Of a DNA stretch of 64,000 nucleotides, positions 40,932 through 50,193 are shown in pieces. The stretch comes from Singulisphaera sp. (GTDB lineage Bacteria; Planctomycetota; Planctomycetia; Isosphaerales; Isosphaeraceae). Below the pieces are notes generated by a model. It was not told the DNA's origin, did not search any database, and saw only the letters and a program-made list of their open reading frames with translations. Within the stretch, counting starts at the first letter, position 1; each line of letters begins with the position of its first letter. The stretch spans positions 1 to 64,000 of the forward strand of contig DAIDJG010000420.1 in the NCBI GenBank assembly GCA_027451445.1. The letters run 5' to 3'. Made by a program: the position numbers and the translations under genes.

Positions 40932-43270
40932 AAGACCTCCGAAGTCGATTTGATGTCCTCGCCACCGCCGCGGAAGGCGCGACGCGGGACTTCCAGGAGC
41001 TCGACGATGCGATCCGGTCGTTTGCCTCCGAGTTGAGCGCGGCGGCCGAAGACGCGCGGAACGCGTTCGCCGGGGGCGACAAGGGCGCCGGCGGTGCGTC
41101 CGGCTCGGTCAAGGTGGCATCGGACACGTCGGGGATCGGCTCGCTGACGCAGAGCATGCAGGCCCTGCCTGCCATGGCGGGCATGATCGGCGGGCAGGTT
41201 AGCTCGGCGATCGCCGGCGCGTTTCAGCCTCTCTACGGCATCGGGCAGACGCTAACCGCCATCATGAATCAGATGTCGGGCACGCTTACGACGTTTGCGC
41301 GGCGCGTCGATGCCGCGATGAAGTTCCAGGCGGTCTCGGGATTCCTTGACTCCCTCAAGTCGAAGATCACGTCATCCATCGGGCAAGCTTCCCAGGTTGC
41401 GGCGCAGGACATGAACGGCTTGCAGCGTGCGGTGATGCGGCTGGGCCCGGCCGCGTTGACGTCGATTTCGGCGTTCAACGCTTTCCGCAACGTCCGCTCC
41501 TACCTGTCGTCGGTGGGGGACGTCGCCGGCAAGTCGCTGAGTCGGTTGACGGGGATCAACTTCTCGGCGGCCGTGGGGTCGGCGAATAACTTTGCGTTCT
41601 CCATCACCAATATCAACAAGGCCGCGCGCGTCGCGAGCAGTGGCATGGCAGCGTTCGGTCGCAACGCCCTCGCCGCGCTTGGTTTCACGGCGGTCACCTA
41701 CAAGGCCGTCGGGTTCCTCGAATCGGGGATCAAAGGGGCCTCTGACCTCAATGAAACCGTCTCGAAGACTCAGGCCATCATGGGCAACGCGGCACCGGCC
41801 GCTACGGCGTTCGCCGATGGGCTGGTGAAGGAATTCGGCCTGGTCAAAAAGGACGTGCTCGAGGCGGAAGCGGCGTTCGCCGGGCTGGGCAAGGGTCTCG
41901 GTAAACTCGCCGGTGGCGATCTCTCCAACTTCTCGAACAAGTTCACGCAACTGGCTGCGGACCTGGTCAGCTACAACAACATGGATTTTGGGCAGGCCAC
42001 GAACGCGCTGCAGACGGCCCTGGCGGGTAATCAGAGCGATGAACTGAAGAAGCTGGGCGTCATTCTGCTGGACGACGCGGTCAAGGCCAGAGCGGTGGCC
42101 GAGGGCTTTGCGAAGTCGACGAAGGAAGTCTCCGAGTCCGCCAAGATTCAGGCGCGGGCGCTGATGATCAGCGAGCAGCTCGCGGATGCATCGGGGGACC
42201 TCGCGCGCACGGCCAGTTCGCCCGCGAACGTCTTCCGGAAGATGTCGGGGACACTCGAGGGCCTGGCGACTTCGGTCGGCCAGGTGATTCTCCCGGTGCT
42301 GTCGTACGCGGCAAAGCAGTTCACGGAGTTCGCCTCGCGAGTGAAGACGGCCTTCGAGTCGAACACGCCTCTGATCAACTCAATGCGGACGGCTCTCTAC
42401 ACGTTCGTCGGTTCGATCGAGACCGGCCTTAGTCGTGCTGGGGAAACGTTCCAGGCGATCGGCGATTCGATTAGCAGTGCGTTCAGCGACGAACAGAAGG
42501 CCGGGGCCGAAGCGTTCGGCACGTCCATCGTCGACACGGTCGGCAGCTGGGTGAACGGAGTCGGGTCGTTCATTCGGAACATCCCGGAGTATTTTCAGAT
42601 CGCCGTTCTGAAGGCGGGCGAGTTCCTGAACATCCTCCAGACGAACCTCGACACCATCGGCGCCTGGATCTCGAACAACTGGGTCAAGGTCATCGCGGAT
42701 GCGATCATGGCGGCGGGGACCGCGTTTGGTGTCGGGTCGGCGCGGCTGACTGACGCCCTGGGCCGGTTCATGGCTAACCCGTTCGACGGCTTTCACGTCG
42801 ACTTCTCCGACCTGTTGAAGGACTTCAAGGCGACGACGGAGCAGTTCCCGGGGATCATCAAGCCCGACCTCGCCAAGTCCGAGCAGGAAATCGACCGGCT
42901 CTGGGCAAAGATCCAAAAGAACGACGAGGCGTTCCGTAACCGCGTGGCGGGTCAGGTCGCGGAAGCCGGCGCCGTCGGTCCGGCCGGCGGCATGGGGGCG
43001 TTCAAGCAACCGGCCACGGAACCGGAAGCGAAGGCCGACAAGAGGGGCAAGATCGAGACGGCTGGCGCCTTCGAGCTCGGCAGCAAGGAAGCGTACTCGG
43101 CGATCGTCAAGGCGATGAACGGCACCGGAAAGGACAGGGCAACCGACACGATCGCCAAGAACTCGAACAGGCAGGTCGACGCCTTGCTCGATATCGCCAG
43201 GGGCGTCAACCGGATTGCGAACCTCGACAAGGGCGGTTCGTCCATCGTCTTTAACTCGGCGCCGGGCTGA
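40928..43270 (+). CDS. Tail tape measure protein
   Basis: 780 aa with a GTG start overlapping the preceding stop. The chain is long, helical and Ala/Gly-rich, with a TP901-type central part (NETVSKTQAIMGNAAPAATA, AALAGNQSDELKKLGV), hydrophobic segments (GRNALAALGFTAVTYKAVGF) and a charged C-terminus. Its length sets tail length; at about 0.15 nm per residue the tail would be roughly 110-120 nm. Confidence 0.92.
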   Translation: MKDLRSRFDVLATAAEGATRDFQELDDAIRSFASELSAAAEDARNAFAGGDKGAGGASGSVKVASDTSGIGSLTQSMQALPAMAGMIGGQVSSAIAGAFQPLYGIGQTLTAIMNQMSGTLTTFARRVDAAMKFQAVSGFLDSLKSKITSSIGQASQVAAQDMNGLQRAVMRLGPAALTSISAFNAFRNVRSYLSSVGDVAGKSLSRLTGINFSAAVGSANNFAFSITNINKAARVASSGMAAFGRNALAALGFTAVTYKAVGFLESGIKGASDLNETVSKTQAIMGNAAPAATAFADGLVKEFGLVKKDVLEAEAAFAGLGKGLGKLAGGDLSNFSNKFTQLAADLVSYNNMDFGQATNALQTALAGNQSDELKKLGVILLDDAVKARAVAEGFAKSTKEVSESAKIQARALMISEQLADASGDLARTASSPANVFRKMSGTLEGLATSVGQVILPVLSYAAKQFTEFASRVKTAFESNTPLINSMRTALYTFVGSIETGLSRAGETFQAIGDSISSAFSDEQKAGAEAFGTSIVDTVGSWVNGVGSFIRNIPEYFQIAVLKAGEFLNILQTNLDTIGAWISNNWVKVIADAIMAAGTAFGVGSARLTDALGRFMANPFDGFHVDFSDLLKDFKATTEQFPGIIKPDLAKSEQEIDRLWAKIQKNDEAFRNRVAGQVAEAGAVGPAGGMGAFKQPATEPEAKADKRGKIETAGAFELGSKEAYSAIVKAMNGTGKDRATDTIAKNSNRQVDALLDIARGVNRIANLDKGGSSIVFNSAPG

Positions 43271-43272
43271 TC

Positions 43273-44226
43273 ATGGCAATCTACTCGGTCTTGGAGCAAC
43301 GGGGCCGGTCAGGGACGATCGGCGCGGACTGGAAGCGCGAATACACGCGGCGTTTCCTCGTCATCACCACGGACAAGATGGACGACGTGACCGTCGTGCG
43401 CACTGCGGTTGATCCGAGCGGTTACCCGTTCATTCCGACTCTGGGAAGTATCTACACGAACGCATCGCTGAGCCCGAGCACACTGCGCCGGGACTTTGGC
43501 TCGTACGTCGTGTCGATCGAATGCACTGAGACGGACCCTCAGGTCGTACAGACTAACGGGTATGATGCTCCCCCGAATACCGGGTCATACTGGGAGGTGA
43601 CCGTCAAATACGGTCCCTACGACCCGCAAGCGTTCGACAGTCAAAACCCCCTCGACTCGACCGAGAAACCCAAGGTGTCGTGGGGCTTGAGTCGGTTCAC
43701 CAAACCCTTCGATCAGGACACGGATGGCAACGCGGTTCTCAACTCGGCCGGGGACTACTTCGATCCTCCGATTGAGCTCGACGATAGCCGGCTCGTGCTG
43801 CGGATCACCCGCAACGAAGAATCGTATGATCCCGACCTCACGAACCAGTACAAGGATGCCACGAACTCCGACGAGTTTTGGGATTTCCCGCCCGATCAGG
43901 TCAAGTTGATGGATCGTTCGGCGGAGCTCCAGAGCTCCGGAGACTGCCCGATCAACGACGGAGAATACTGGGCCGTCTCCTATGACTTTGAGATCAGGCC
44001 GGAGGGGTGGACGAAGCAAATCCTCGACCAAGGGTGCAAGGTTCTCGACGATTCCGGAAAGCTCGTGAACGCGACGGACAACGACGGGCAGCCCGTCAAT
44101 TCCCCCATCCTCCTCGATGGCAATGGGAAGAAGCTTCCTGAGGGTGCCGATCCGGTCTTCCTCAAGAAAAAGGGCTACAAGCAACTGCCGTTTGCTGTCT
44201 TCGGCCTGACCAAGCGAGGTCCCTGA
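43273..44226 (+). CDS. Tail tip region protein
   Basis: 317 aa. It begins MAIYSVLEQRGRSGTIG and has repeated Asp/Pro-rich beta segments (KYGPYDPQAFDSQNPL, RLVLRITRNEESYDPDL) and a C-terminal VFLKKKGYKQLPFAVFGL. No family is recognised by eye. It sits where distal tail or tail-tip proteins are encoded and is a probable virion part. Confidence 0.6.
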   Translation: MAIYSVLEQRGRSGTIGADWKREYTRRFLVITTDKMDDVTVVRTAVDPSGYPFIPTLGSIYTNASLSPSTLRRDFGSYVVSIECTETDPQVVQTNGYDAPPNTGSYWEVTVKYGPYDPQAFDSQNPLDSTEKPKVSWGLSRFTKPFDQDTDGNAVLNSAGDYFDPPIELDDSRLVLRITRNEESYDPDLTNQYKDATNSDEFWDFPPDQVKLMDRSAELQSSGDCPINDGEYWAVSYDFEIRPEGWTKQILDQGCKVLDDSGKLVNATDNDGQPVNSPILLDGNGKKLPEGADPVFLKKKGYKQLPFAVFGLTKRGP

Positions 44227-44227
44227 C

Positions 44228-44605
44228 GTGGCTCACAAGACGTCCAAGACACCGACGTCCTTCACGAACGGCGACGCGCAGCGCGTTATGCGAGCAACCA
44301 AGCGCCTCGAGCGGGGTCCGTTCAACTCGCCGCTTCCGAGGGCGAGAGGCCCAATCGTCAGTTTCGGCTTCCTGCCAGCGGCCGATAGTGGGGCGGGATG
44401 CGCGGCGGGGAGCCGAAGTTCTCCCACGTCCGGGCAAGCCTTTCTTCAGGTGCCGGGCACGCTGCCTGGGCAAGTAAACGGTACGGTCGAGATCACCTAT
44501 TACAATCGGTGGTCTCAACCGATCCCGCCGAATGCGACGATGGACGTTTACACGTGGTACGGTAAATACTATGTGGCTAACTTCGACTGTGGGGCCACGT
44601 CGTAA
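44228..44605 (+). CDS. Hypothetical tail-region protein
   Basis: 125 aa with a GTG start. Basic N-terminus (HKTSKTPTSFTNGDAQRVMR) and a beta-rich C-terminal half (LPGQVNGTVEITYYNRWSQP). Its stop overlaps the next start (TAATG). Function unknown; likely structural. Confidence 0.5.
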   Translation: MAHKTSKTPTSFTNGDAQRVMRATKRLERGPFNSPLPRARGPIVSFGFLPAADSGAGCAAGSRSSPTSGQAFLQVPGTLPGQVNGTVEITYYNRWSQPIPPNATMDVYTWYGKYYVANFDCGATS

Positions 44606-45675
44606 TGCCTGGACCCGGGCTGTGCTGCCCCACGGTCACCGTGCTCGGGTGTTTCGGTGTCCCGATCGCTGGCGCGACGGTCACGATCACGTTGGCCGGG
44701 GAGACCGAGCCGTTTTTCTCCGGAACGACCGATTCCGCGGGTAAACTTAAGATCCCGTATTGCCGTGGGTCGGGTGAGACGCTCGACATCTCGGCCGGCC
44801 CGCGTTATGTGGGAGTTTCCCTCAGGCGTGATGCGGGATCGGCGCTTTCCTTCCTCGTTCAACTCGAGGCCGACGATTGCTATGTGTGCTGCATCATTGA
44901 CAACATCAAGATGCCGATCGCACGCACGCTCAGCTACACGGATTCTCAGGTCTCGGCCGGCGTAACGTACGGGAGTTGGTCGCAGATCGGCCCCGGGGGC
45001 GAATCCATAGTTCACGGCTGGAAGCTGTGCTACACCGCGACGACCGCTCACTTGCTCGACTCCGTAACCTCCGTCACGAGCGGAGCGTGCTTCGACAATA
45101 CGACGGTCAAAACAAAGACCGGGACCGCTCCGGTGGTCATTGCTGGGACGTGCGGTTTCATCTCTCAATACGCGATCGTCTGTGGTGGGCCTGAAATCTG
45201 CCCTGGTACGGGTGGCCCGGGAAGTATCGGCTGGGGTCCGGGCGCTGCGATCGTCTCCCCGACGCTCGACGTCAGTCTGTGTAACCAGTTCACCGACCTC
45301 CCTCAGATGGGCGGGACGGGGCAGCTCTTCAACTTCGCGCCGCAAACCAACGACATCGCGAACGCGGGGGTCACGATCTTCGGCGGGACTGGGATTACCT
45401 TCATCGTCCCGCCTGACCCGCTGAGTGGTACGGCATGGAGCTATACGGGCACGTGGGGGAGCGACGTCAACGGCAACGCTCCGGCCGTAAGTGGATCGTT
45501 CACGGTCACTGAGGGGCCGTGCGGCGGCTCCGGGTCCGGCGGCGGTGGCGGTGGCGGCGGCGGTGCGCTGCCCGGCTCGATCACGCTTACGCCGGACTCG
45601 TCGGCGATCTGGGGCGCGGTCGCGGGCGTGGCGATCACATTGAACTACGATTCGACCGCCGGGGACTACGACTGA
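44605..45675 (+). CDS. Tail protein with carboxypeptidase-regulatory-like and Gly-rich segments
   Basis: 356 aa. The N-terminal part (TVLGCFGVPIAGATVTITLA, SAGKLKIPYCRGSGETLDIS) resembles the small beta domain of the CarboxypepD_reg/Cna-B type often used as a tail or fibre spacer. Several cysteines follow, then a GSGSGGGGGGGGG linker near residue 310 and a short C-terminal strand segment. Probably part of the tail tip or fibre. Confidence 0.6.
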   Translation: MPGPGLCCPTVTVLGCFGVPIAGATVTITLAGETEPFFSGTTDSAGKLKIPYCRGSGETLDISAGPRYVGVSLRRDAGSALSFLVQLEADDCYVCCIIDNIKMPIARTLSYTDSQVSAGVTYGSWSQIGPGGESIVHGWKLCYTATTAHLLDSVTSVTSGACFDNTTVKTKTGTAPVVIAGTCGFISQYAIVCGGPEICPGTGGPGSIGWGPGAAIVSPTLDVSLCNQFTDLPQMGGTGQLFNFAPQTNDIANAGVTIFGGTGITFIVPPDPLSGTAWSYTGTWGSDVNGNAPAVSGSFTVTEGPCGGSGSGGGGGGGGGALPGSITLTPDSSAIWGAVAGVAITLNYDSTAGDYD

Positions 45676-47336
45676 TGGCTTGTGAAACCACGACGACCGA
45701 TGGGGGCATCTGCGATACGGTTGGGTCGACCAACGGCCTGGTGACGGTCACGTTGACGCCGAACGGGGACGGCACGTGCAACGTCACGGCCCAATGGACC
45801 GGCGGTGTTCCTGGGAGTGGCTGCGCGGACGGTTCTTGCTCGTATTATGGAACCGCGTCACTCGACCACGTCCCGATGGACAATAGCCCTCACGCGCTAG
45901 TCTTCACGTCGTTCACTTACACGGCCGGCGGGCGAGCAATCTACTCTCAGAATTGGGACGGCGTTACGGCTCCCGCGCTGCCATCCGATTGGGTCTGGTC
46001 CAGTCCCTCTCAGTGGGCGACTACCGCAAGCGCGCCCGTTGGGTCGATTTCGGGAGGCAACGCGGTCGGCTGGCTCCTTCCTGGCTCAGGCAACGTTGGC
46101 GGGTGGAATACGCGAGACGGCGCGGATGGTAACGTTTGCTGGTCCGCTAGCGTTTGCTCGACGGACACCTTCATCGGCTCCGCGGATCAGCCTGAAGTTT
46201 TCCTTCGGGTCCGGTGCAGTTCGGCGACTTCGCAAAGCACGGAATATCAGGCTCAATTTGTCTGGTTCAATGGTCCCTTTGGCGGCGGCTCTGCGTTATA
46301 TATTCATCGGTGGCTGAGCGGAACCGGGTCGACGCTTGCCACTCTCGTTGGTTTCCCTGTCTCCACTTCTGTCTGGTACAACGTTGCCTTTACGTGTGTC
46401 GGGTCGTCTCTGTCTGTCGTCGTGCAAAGACTCTCGGACGGCTTCTACCTCAATTCCTCTGGGGCGTGGCAATCAGGCGCTGCAACGGCTCTCTCGGCTA
46501 CCGATTCGAACATTACTGGCGAAGGCTATGTCGGCCTGATTGCGACCAGTGATTCAAGCCCGAGCGACGTCTTCATTGACGATTGCAAGCTTCTCGCGGT
46601 CGGGTCATTTACCCGCTCGGCATCCGTGCACACCGAGAGTTTTGGCGGGGTGACGCCTCCGGCTTTGCCGTCCGATTGGACCTGGGATTCCTCGGCAAAT
46701 TGGAAGACGACGGCAAGCCCGCCAAGCGGCTCGATATCCGCAAGTAACGCTCTTACCACTGCGGTCATCATCGGCGGGGCCTACGCCGGCTGGAATACGC
46801 TCGACGGGCACGGTGGGAACGTCACTGTCTCGGCCAGCTTCTCGTCGCAATCCATCACATCGGGGTCGGGCGCTTTCGTGCAGGGTTGGGTACTGGCGCG
46901 GTGGAGCTCGCCGGGCGCAACGTCCGGCTTCTCGGCGTACACCGCAAAACTCGTCTTCTACGACGGGGCAACGGCCGCGCCTGCGGTTCGCCTGACGAAA
47001 TTCATCAGCGGTTCGGAGACCGTCCTCGGCACGCTTGCGCTTTCGAGTGGCGCGATCGCGAATAACCATTGGTACAACATCGCGCTATCGTGTTACGGGT
47101 CGACGCTCTTTGTCGTCGTCAAGCGGCTCACGGATGGGAACTACCTGCAGCCTGATGGGACGTGGGGCTCAACGTTGGCTCAGGCGCTGTCCGCGACGGA
47201 TGGGTCGATAACCGGACAGGGATATGCGGGGATCGTCCTCGGCGACAACGGCGGCGGCGGTGCTGGGGACGTGTACGCTGATGACTTCTCGATCAGCACG
47301 CTTCCGACAATGACGATCCAGGTGCCCGCGCCGTGA
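45675..47336 (+). CDS. Tail fibre-like protein with duplicated lectin-like domain
   Basis: 553 aa from the ATG at 45675 that overlaps the previous stop; the track start at 45519 is wrong. Two related domains of about 220 aa lie in tandem: one starts near residue 90 (WDGVTAPALPSDWVWSSPS), the other near residue 320 (FGGVTPPALPSDWTWDSSA). Both contain GGWNTRDGADGN- or AGWNTLDGHGGN-type loops and end in SATDSNITGEGYVGLI or SATDGSITGQGYAGIV. The layout resembles concanavalin/LamG-like carbohydrate-binding modules. It is the best receptor-binding candidate of the phage. Confidence 0.7.
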   Translation: MACETTTTDGGICDTVGSTNGLVTVTLTPNGDGTCNVTAQWTGGVPGSGCADGSCSYYGTASLDHVPMDNSPHALVFTSFTYTAGGRAIYSQNWDGVTAPALPSDWVWSSPSQWATTASAPVGSISGGNAVGWLLPGSGNVGGWNTRDGADGNVCWSASVCSTDTFIGSADQPEVFLRVRCSSATSQSTEYQAQFVWFNGPFGGGSALYIHRWLSGTGSTLATLVGFPVSTSVWYNVAFTCVGSSLSVVVQRLSDGFYLNSSGAWQSGAATALSATDSNITGEGYVGLIATSDSSPSDVFIDDCKLLAVGSFTRSASVHTESFGGVTPPALPSDWTWDSSANWKTTASPPSGSISASNALTTAVIIGGAYAGWNTLDGHGGNVTVSASFSSQSITSGSGAFVQGWVLARWSSPGATSGFSAYTAKLVFYDGATAAPAVRLTKFISGSETVLGTLALSSGAIANNHWYNIALSCYGSTLFVVVKRLTDGNYLQPDGTWGSTLAQALSATDGSITGQGYAGIVLGDNGGGGAGDVYADDFSISTLPTMTIQVPAP

Positions 47337-49093
47337 ACCACTGCGAGCGCTGTCCGCTCCGCAAACACGGTCGCCCCTGTCCAGCACATTGGGACGGGTG
47401 CGCGGCTACGTGTTCGGTGATCGATGTTGGGCACTTCCGGCATGAGATCGTCCGTGCCAGTGATCCCGCGGTATTCCGCGGCCGACTCGCCGAGGCCCTC
47501 CGGTCGGCATTGTCGGTTTCCATTGTGGTCATCAGCCACAATTACGGGCGGTATCTCGCCGAGGCGCTGGATAGCGTCCTGGCGCAGACGGTAGCGCCTC
47601 GGGAGGTCCTGGTCGTTGATGACTCCTCGGACGACGACACGGCCGAGGTCGCGGCTCGGTACGTAGAGCGCGGGGTGCGGTACCTCAGGGTCGAACATCG
47701 GCACGTCTACTTATCGCGCAAGAGCGGATTCGAGGCCACGTCGGGCGACGTGCTGTTGTTCCTCGATGCGGACAACAAATTGCCGCCAGACTACCTCGCG
47801 CGCGGCCTGCCTCTGTTTGCCGATCGACGCGTCGGCATCGTGTACGCGGACCTGCAGCAATTCGGGGACTCGACCGAGCTGCGGTCATTCCCGGAGTTTG
47901 ACGCGGCGTTGCTGGAGCGACAGAACTACATCGACGCGTGCGCCCTGGTGACTCGCCAGGCCCTCGTAATCAGTCGGGCGCTCGACGCGCCGGCCGGCGA
48001 GCAGTCTCACGCGGATTGGCGACTGTGGCGGCGGGTCGTCGACGCGGGGTTCGTCGCGAGAAAGCAGCCTGTTCCCTGTCTGTACCGGATTCATCCCGGA
48101 CAGATGATCCGGTCGGCGCCCGCGGACTACTTCGAGCGCGCCGGCCTGGCTGATGAGACGATCACGCTGTTCGTGCCGTTAAGCGGTCGCACGCGGGCCT
48201 GGAACGAGTACCTCCGTCCCTGGCTCGATGGGCAGACCTGGCCGAGGGCTCAGACGCGGTTGGTGCTCGCCGATGCCTCGTACGGCGACGAGTTCCATGC
48301 GATGGCGAGGCGCTGGGCGTTCGAGTCGGACTACCCCAACGTGAACCTCTATCGCGAGATCGTCGGGACGTCCGGCCTGGCCGATCTTCCGAGAGCCAAC
48401 CAGGTCGGGCACACCGAGGCCGTGAATAACGCTTGCCGGCGGATCTATGCCCGGATGGCGCGAGAGCTGGGGACGGCTTACGTCCTGGTGATCGAGGATG
48501 ACCATCAACCCCCGCTCGATGTCGCGGAACGTCTCCTGCGGTCGATGGACGAACGGACCGCGGCCGTCAGTGGGTTGTACCGGAATCGGGAGCGCGGAGA
48601 GTTCGTGGCGTTCGGGGGCGATCAGCCGATCGGGCCGGTCGACTCCGGTCCGGCGATCGAGATTACCGGGAGCGGGTTCGGGTGTCTGCTCTTGCGGCGG
48701 AGTGCGCTGATCGGTGAGACGTTTGCGCGTCGACCTGGTGAAGAGGTCTTTTACGATAACGCGTTCGCGTACCGAACGCGGGCCCGGGGATTCCGGTGGA
48801 AGCTGGATCGGAGCATCCAGGTTGAGCACTGGGGAGCGAGGCCTATCCGTCCGAGGCCGGTGGCGTCAGAGCTCGAGGTTCTCGAGATAGTGGCGAAGTG
48901 CTCGTTTGCGCGGGTCTGCAACTGCATTTACCGCGGGAACGTGGAGTGCCAACCGGGCGGGAAACGACCTGGCGAGAAGTTGCCGCCTGCCGTTTGCCGC
49001 GAATGTCTGGCGTCGTCCGTGAAGTTGGTCACAGTTCCCGATCGGGCTCCGGCTTCCCCTCCGGCTCCGGCTCCGCACCGAGGAGTTCCTTGA
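47333..49093 (+). CDS. Double glycosyltransferase with Cys-rich N-terminus
   Basis: 586 aa with a GTG start overlapping the fibre gene stop. Residues 1-30 are Cys-rich (CERCPLRKHGRPCPAHWDGC), a possible zinc site. A GT2-type GT-A domain follows (SIVVISHNYGRYLAEALDSV, LVVDDSSDDDTAE and the metal-binding DAD in LLFLDADNKLPP). A second GT-A-like domain starts near residue 280 (ITLFVPLSGRTRAWNEYLRP) with YVLVIEDDHQPPLDV as its acidic site. A C-terminal Cys cluster (CNCIYRGNVEC...CREC) ends the chain. It may modify virion proteins, DNA or the host surface during lysogeny. Confidence 0.82.
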   Translation: MNHCERCPLRKHGRPCPAHWDGCAATCSVIDVGHFRHEIVRASDPAVFRGRLAEALRSALSVSIVVISHNYGRYLAEALDSVLAQTVAPREVLVVDDSSDDDTAEVAARYVERGVRYLRVEHRHVYLSRKSGFEATSGDVLLFLDADNKLPPDYLARGLPLFADRRVGIVYADLQQFGDSTELRSFPEFDAALLERQNYIDACALVTRQALVISRALDAPAGEQSHADWRLWRRVVDAGFVARKQPVPCLYRIHPGQMIRSAPADYFERAGLADETITLFVPLSGRTRAWNEYLRPWLDGQTWPRAQTRLVLADASYGDEFHAMARRWAFESDYPNVNLYREIVGTSGLADLPRANQVGHTEAVNNACRRIYARMARELGTAYVLVIEDDHQPPLDVAERLLRSMDERTAAVSGLYRNRERGEFVAFGGDQPIGPVDSGPAIEITGSGFGCLLLRRSALIGETFARRPGEEVFYDNAFAYRTRARGFRWKLDRSIQVEHWGARPIRPRPVASELEVLEIVAKCSFARVCNCIYRGNVECQPGGKRPGEKLPPAVCRECLASSVKLVTVPDRAPASPPAPAPHRGVP

Positions 49094-49211
49094 CACATCT
49101 CGGAAGGCCGGCGGTCAACTCCCACACGATCAACGTCAGCGCGCCGACAAAGAAGACCGCTGCCATACCTTCCTCGTGGCGTAGACAGTATTCAATCAGC
49201 TCCGGAATCAC
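49029..49211 (-). CDS. Small single-span membrane protein, reversed
   Basis: 60 aa. One membrane span (EGMAAVFFVGALTLIVWEL) and a charged tail (PEPEGKPEPDREL). It overlaps the glycosyltransferase 3' end by 65 bp on the opposite strand and follows the DUF4126-like gene by 6 bp. It could be a holin or a lysogeny membrane protein. Moderate evidence. Confidence 0.5.
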   Translation of the reverse strand: MIPELIEYCLRHEEGMAAVFFVGALTLIVWELTAGLPRCVKELLGAEPEPEGKPEPDREL

Positions 49212-49217
49212 GTTCTC

Positions 49218-49823
49218 TCACTTTAACGGTTCGAGAATAATCACTTCCTCCAGCACCACCGGCTTGAACCGACGGCACAACTTCTTGGCGAATCGATAAA
49301 GGCCGAACGCTCCTAATGTGATCGCCAAAAACGCGAGAACCGGAGCAATTAGAGACAGGATCGCCATTAAGATCGCAAAAACTGTTTCTATTATGTTGAA
49401 AATTGGGTTTGCTATACCTCCGGTCGCTGCTGTCATTCCTCCCCGAGCAAACGCCATCACCGTGCTGGTGCCTCCTGCGGCCGTCCCTCCTGCGACGGCT
49501 GACAGAATCCAACCCATTGCTGGGTCGACGTTTTCAACGATCCATCCGTGCGTCATGAGCGTCCCGGCAATGGAAGCCGAAGGGACCGAGATTACGTCGA
49601 GAGCGTGGTCGACCCAGGGAATCAGATAGCCCAAGATCTCAACCATCGTCGCTATCGACAGAATCAGAAGAGCTGGCCCCGTCATTGTCCATTCGAGTCC
49701 AGACCCAAGGTGCCAGCCGTATGTTCTTCCAAAAACGCCAACCGCAAGAAAGGGAACGAACACGCGGAATCCGCACGTCGCAGATAGGCTTATCCCAAGA
49801 ATCAGCGTAAGAACGGTGTTCAT
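49218..49823 (-). CDS. DUF4126-like multi-span membrane protein, reversed
   Basis: 201 aa from the ATG at 49823 with GGAGAAGGC upstream. About five spans; NTVLTLILGISLSATCGFRV and VDHALDVISVPSASIAGTLM fit DUF4126, an uncharacterised bacterial membrane family. It forms a reversed unit with the 60-aa gene between the rightward tail genes and the repressor, a usual place for genes expressed in the lysogen. Function unknown. Confidence 0.72.
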   Translation of the reverse strand: MNTVLTLILGISLSATCGFRVFVPFLAVGVFGRTYGWHLGSGLEWTMTGPALLILSIATMVEILGYLIPWVDHALDVISVPSASIAGTLMTHGWIVENVDPAMGWILSAVAGGTAAGGTSTVMAFARGGMTAATGGIANPIFNIIETVFAILMAILSLIAPVLAFLAITLGAFGLYRFAKKLCRRFKPVVLEEVIILEPLK

Positions 49824-50193
49824 TGCCTTCTCCTTTCTTTTTCCTTGACTCACGACCTAGTGTACAAGATACTGTACGCGACTGATGCGTTTAGCTCGCG
49901 ATGTTGCGGCTCCCCGGTGGAGTCTAATGCGAGGAAACGGGTCGGTTGCACACTTGGACCCACATCATGCCGCGCCTCGATTCCGAAGAGGGAACCGCCA
50001 AGGTCCGCGCTAGGATGCCGATGCTTCTCGCCTGGGAGATACCTATCTTCAGCTCCGACGGCACAGCAGACGGCTATCTTCGTCTCCTATGGATGAGTCA
50101 ACGTCGATGGAATCGAAGCCGGTCGTGCAAGTCTGGACTGTACAAGACGCTGCCGATCGGTCCCTTTATCGTCGCGGCGCGAATCGTGGATTT
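49824..50193. other. Regulatory gap, 370 bp, with operator-like inverted repeat
   Basis: No convincing gene; the short + ORFs at 49845, 49946 and 50089 have no recognised features. GTACA-N6-TGTAC lies at 49862-49877, 39 bp upstream of the DUF4126-like start, and TGTACAAGA recurs near 50143. These may be regulator sites for the reversed membrane genes. Confidence 0.4.
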
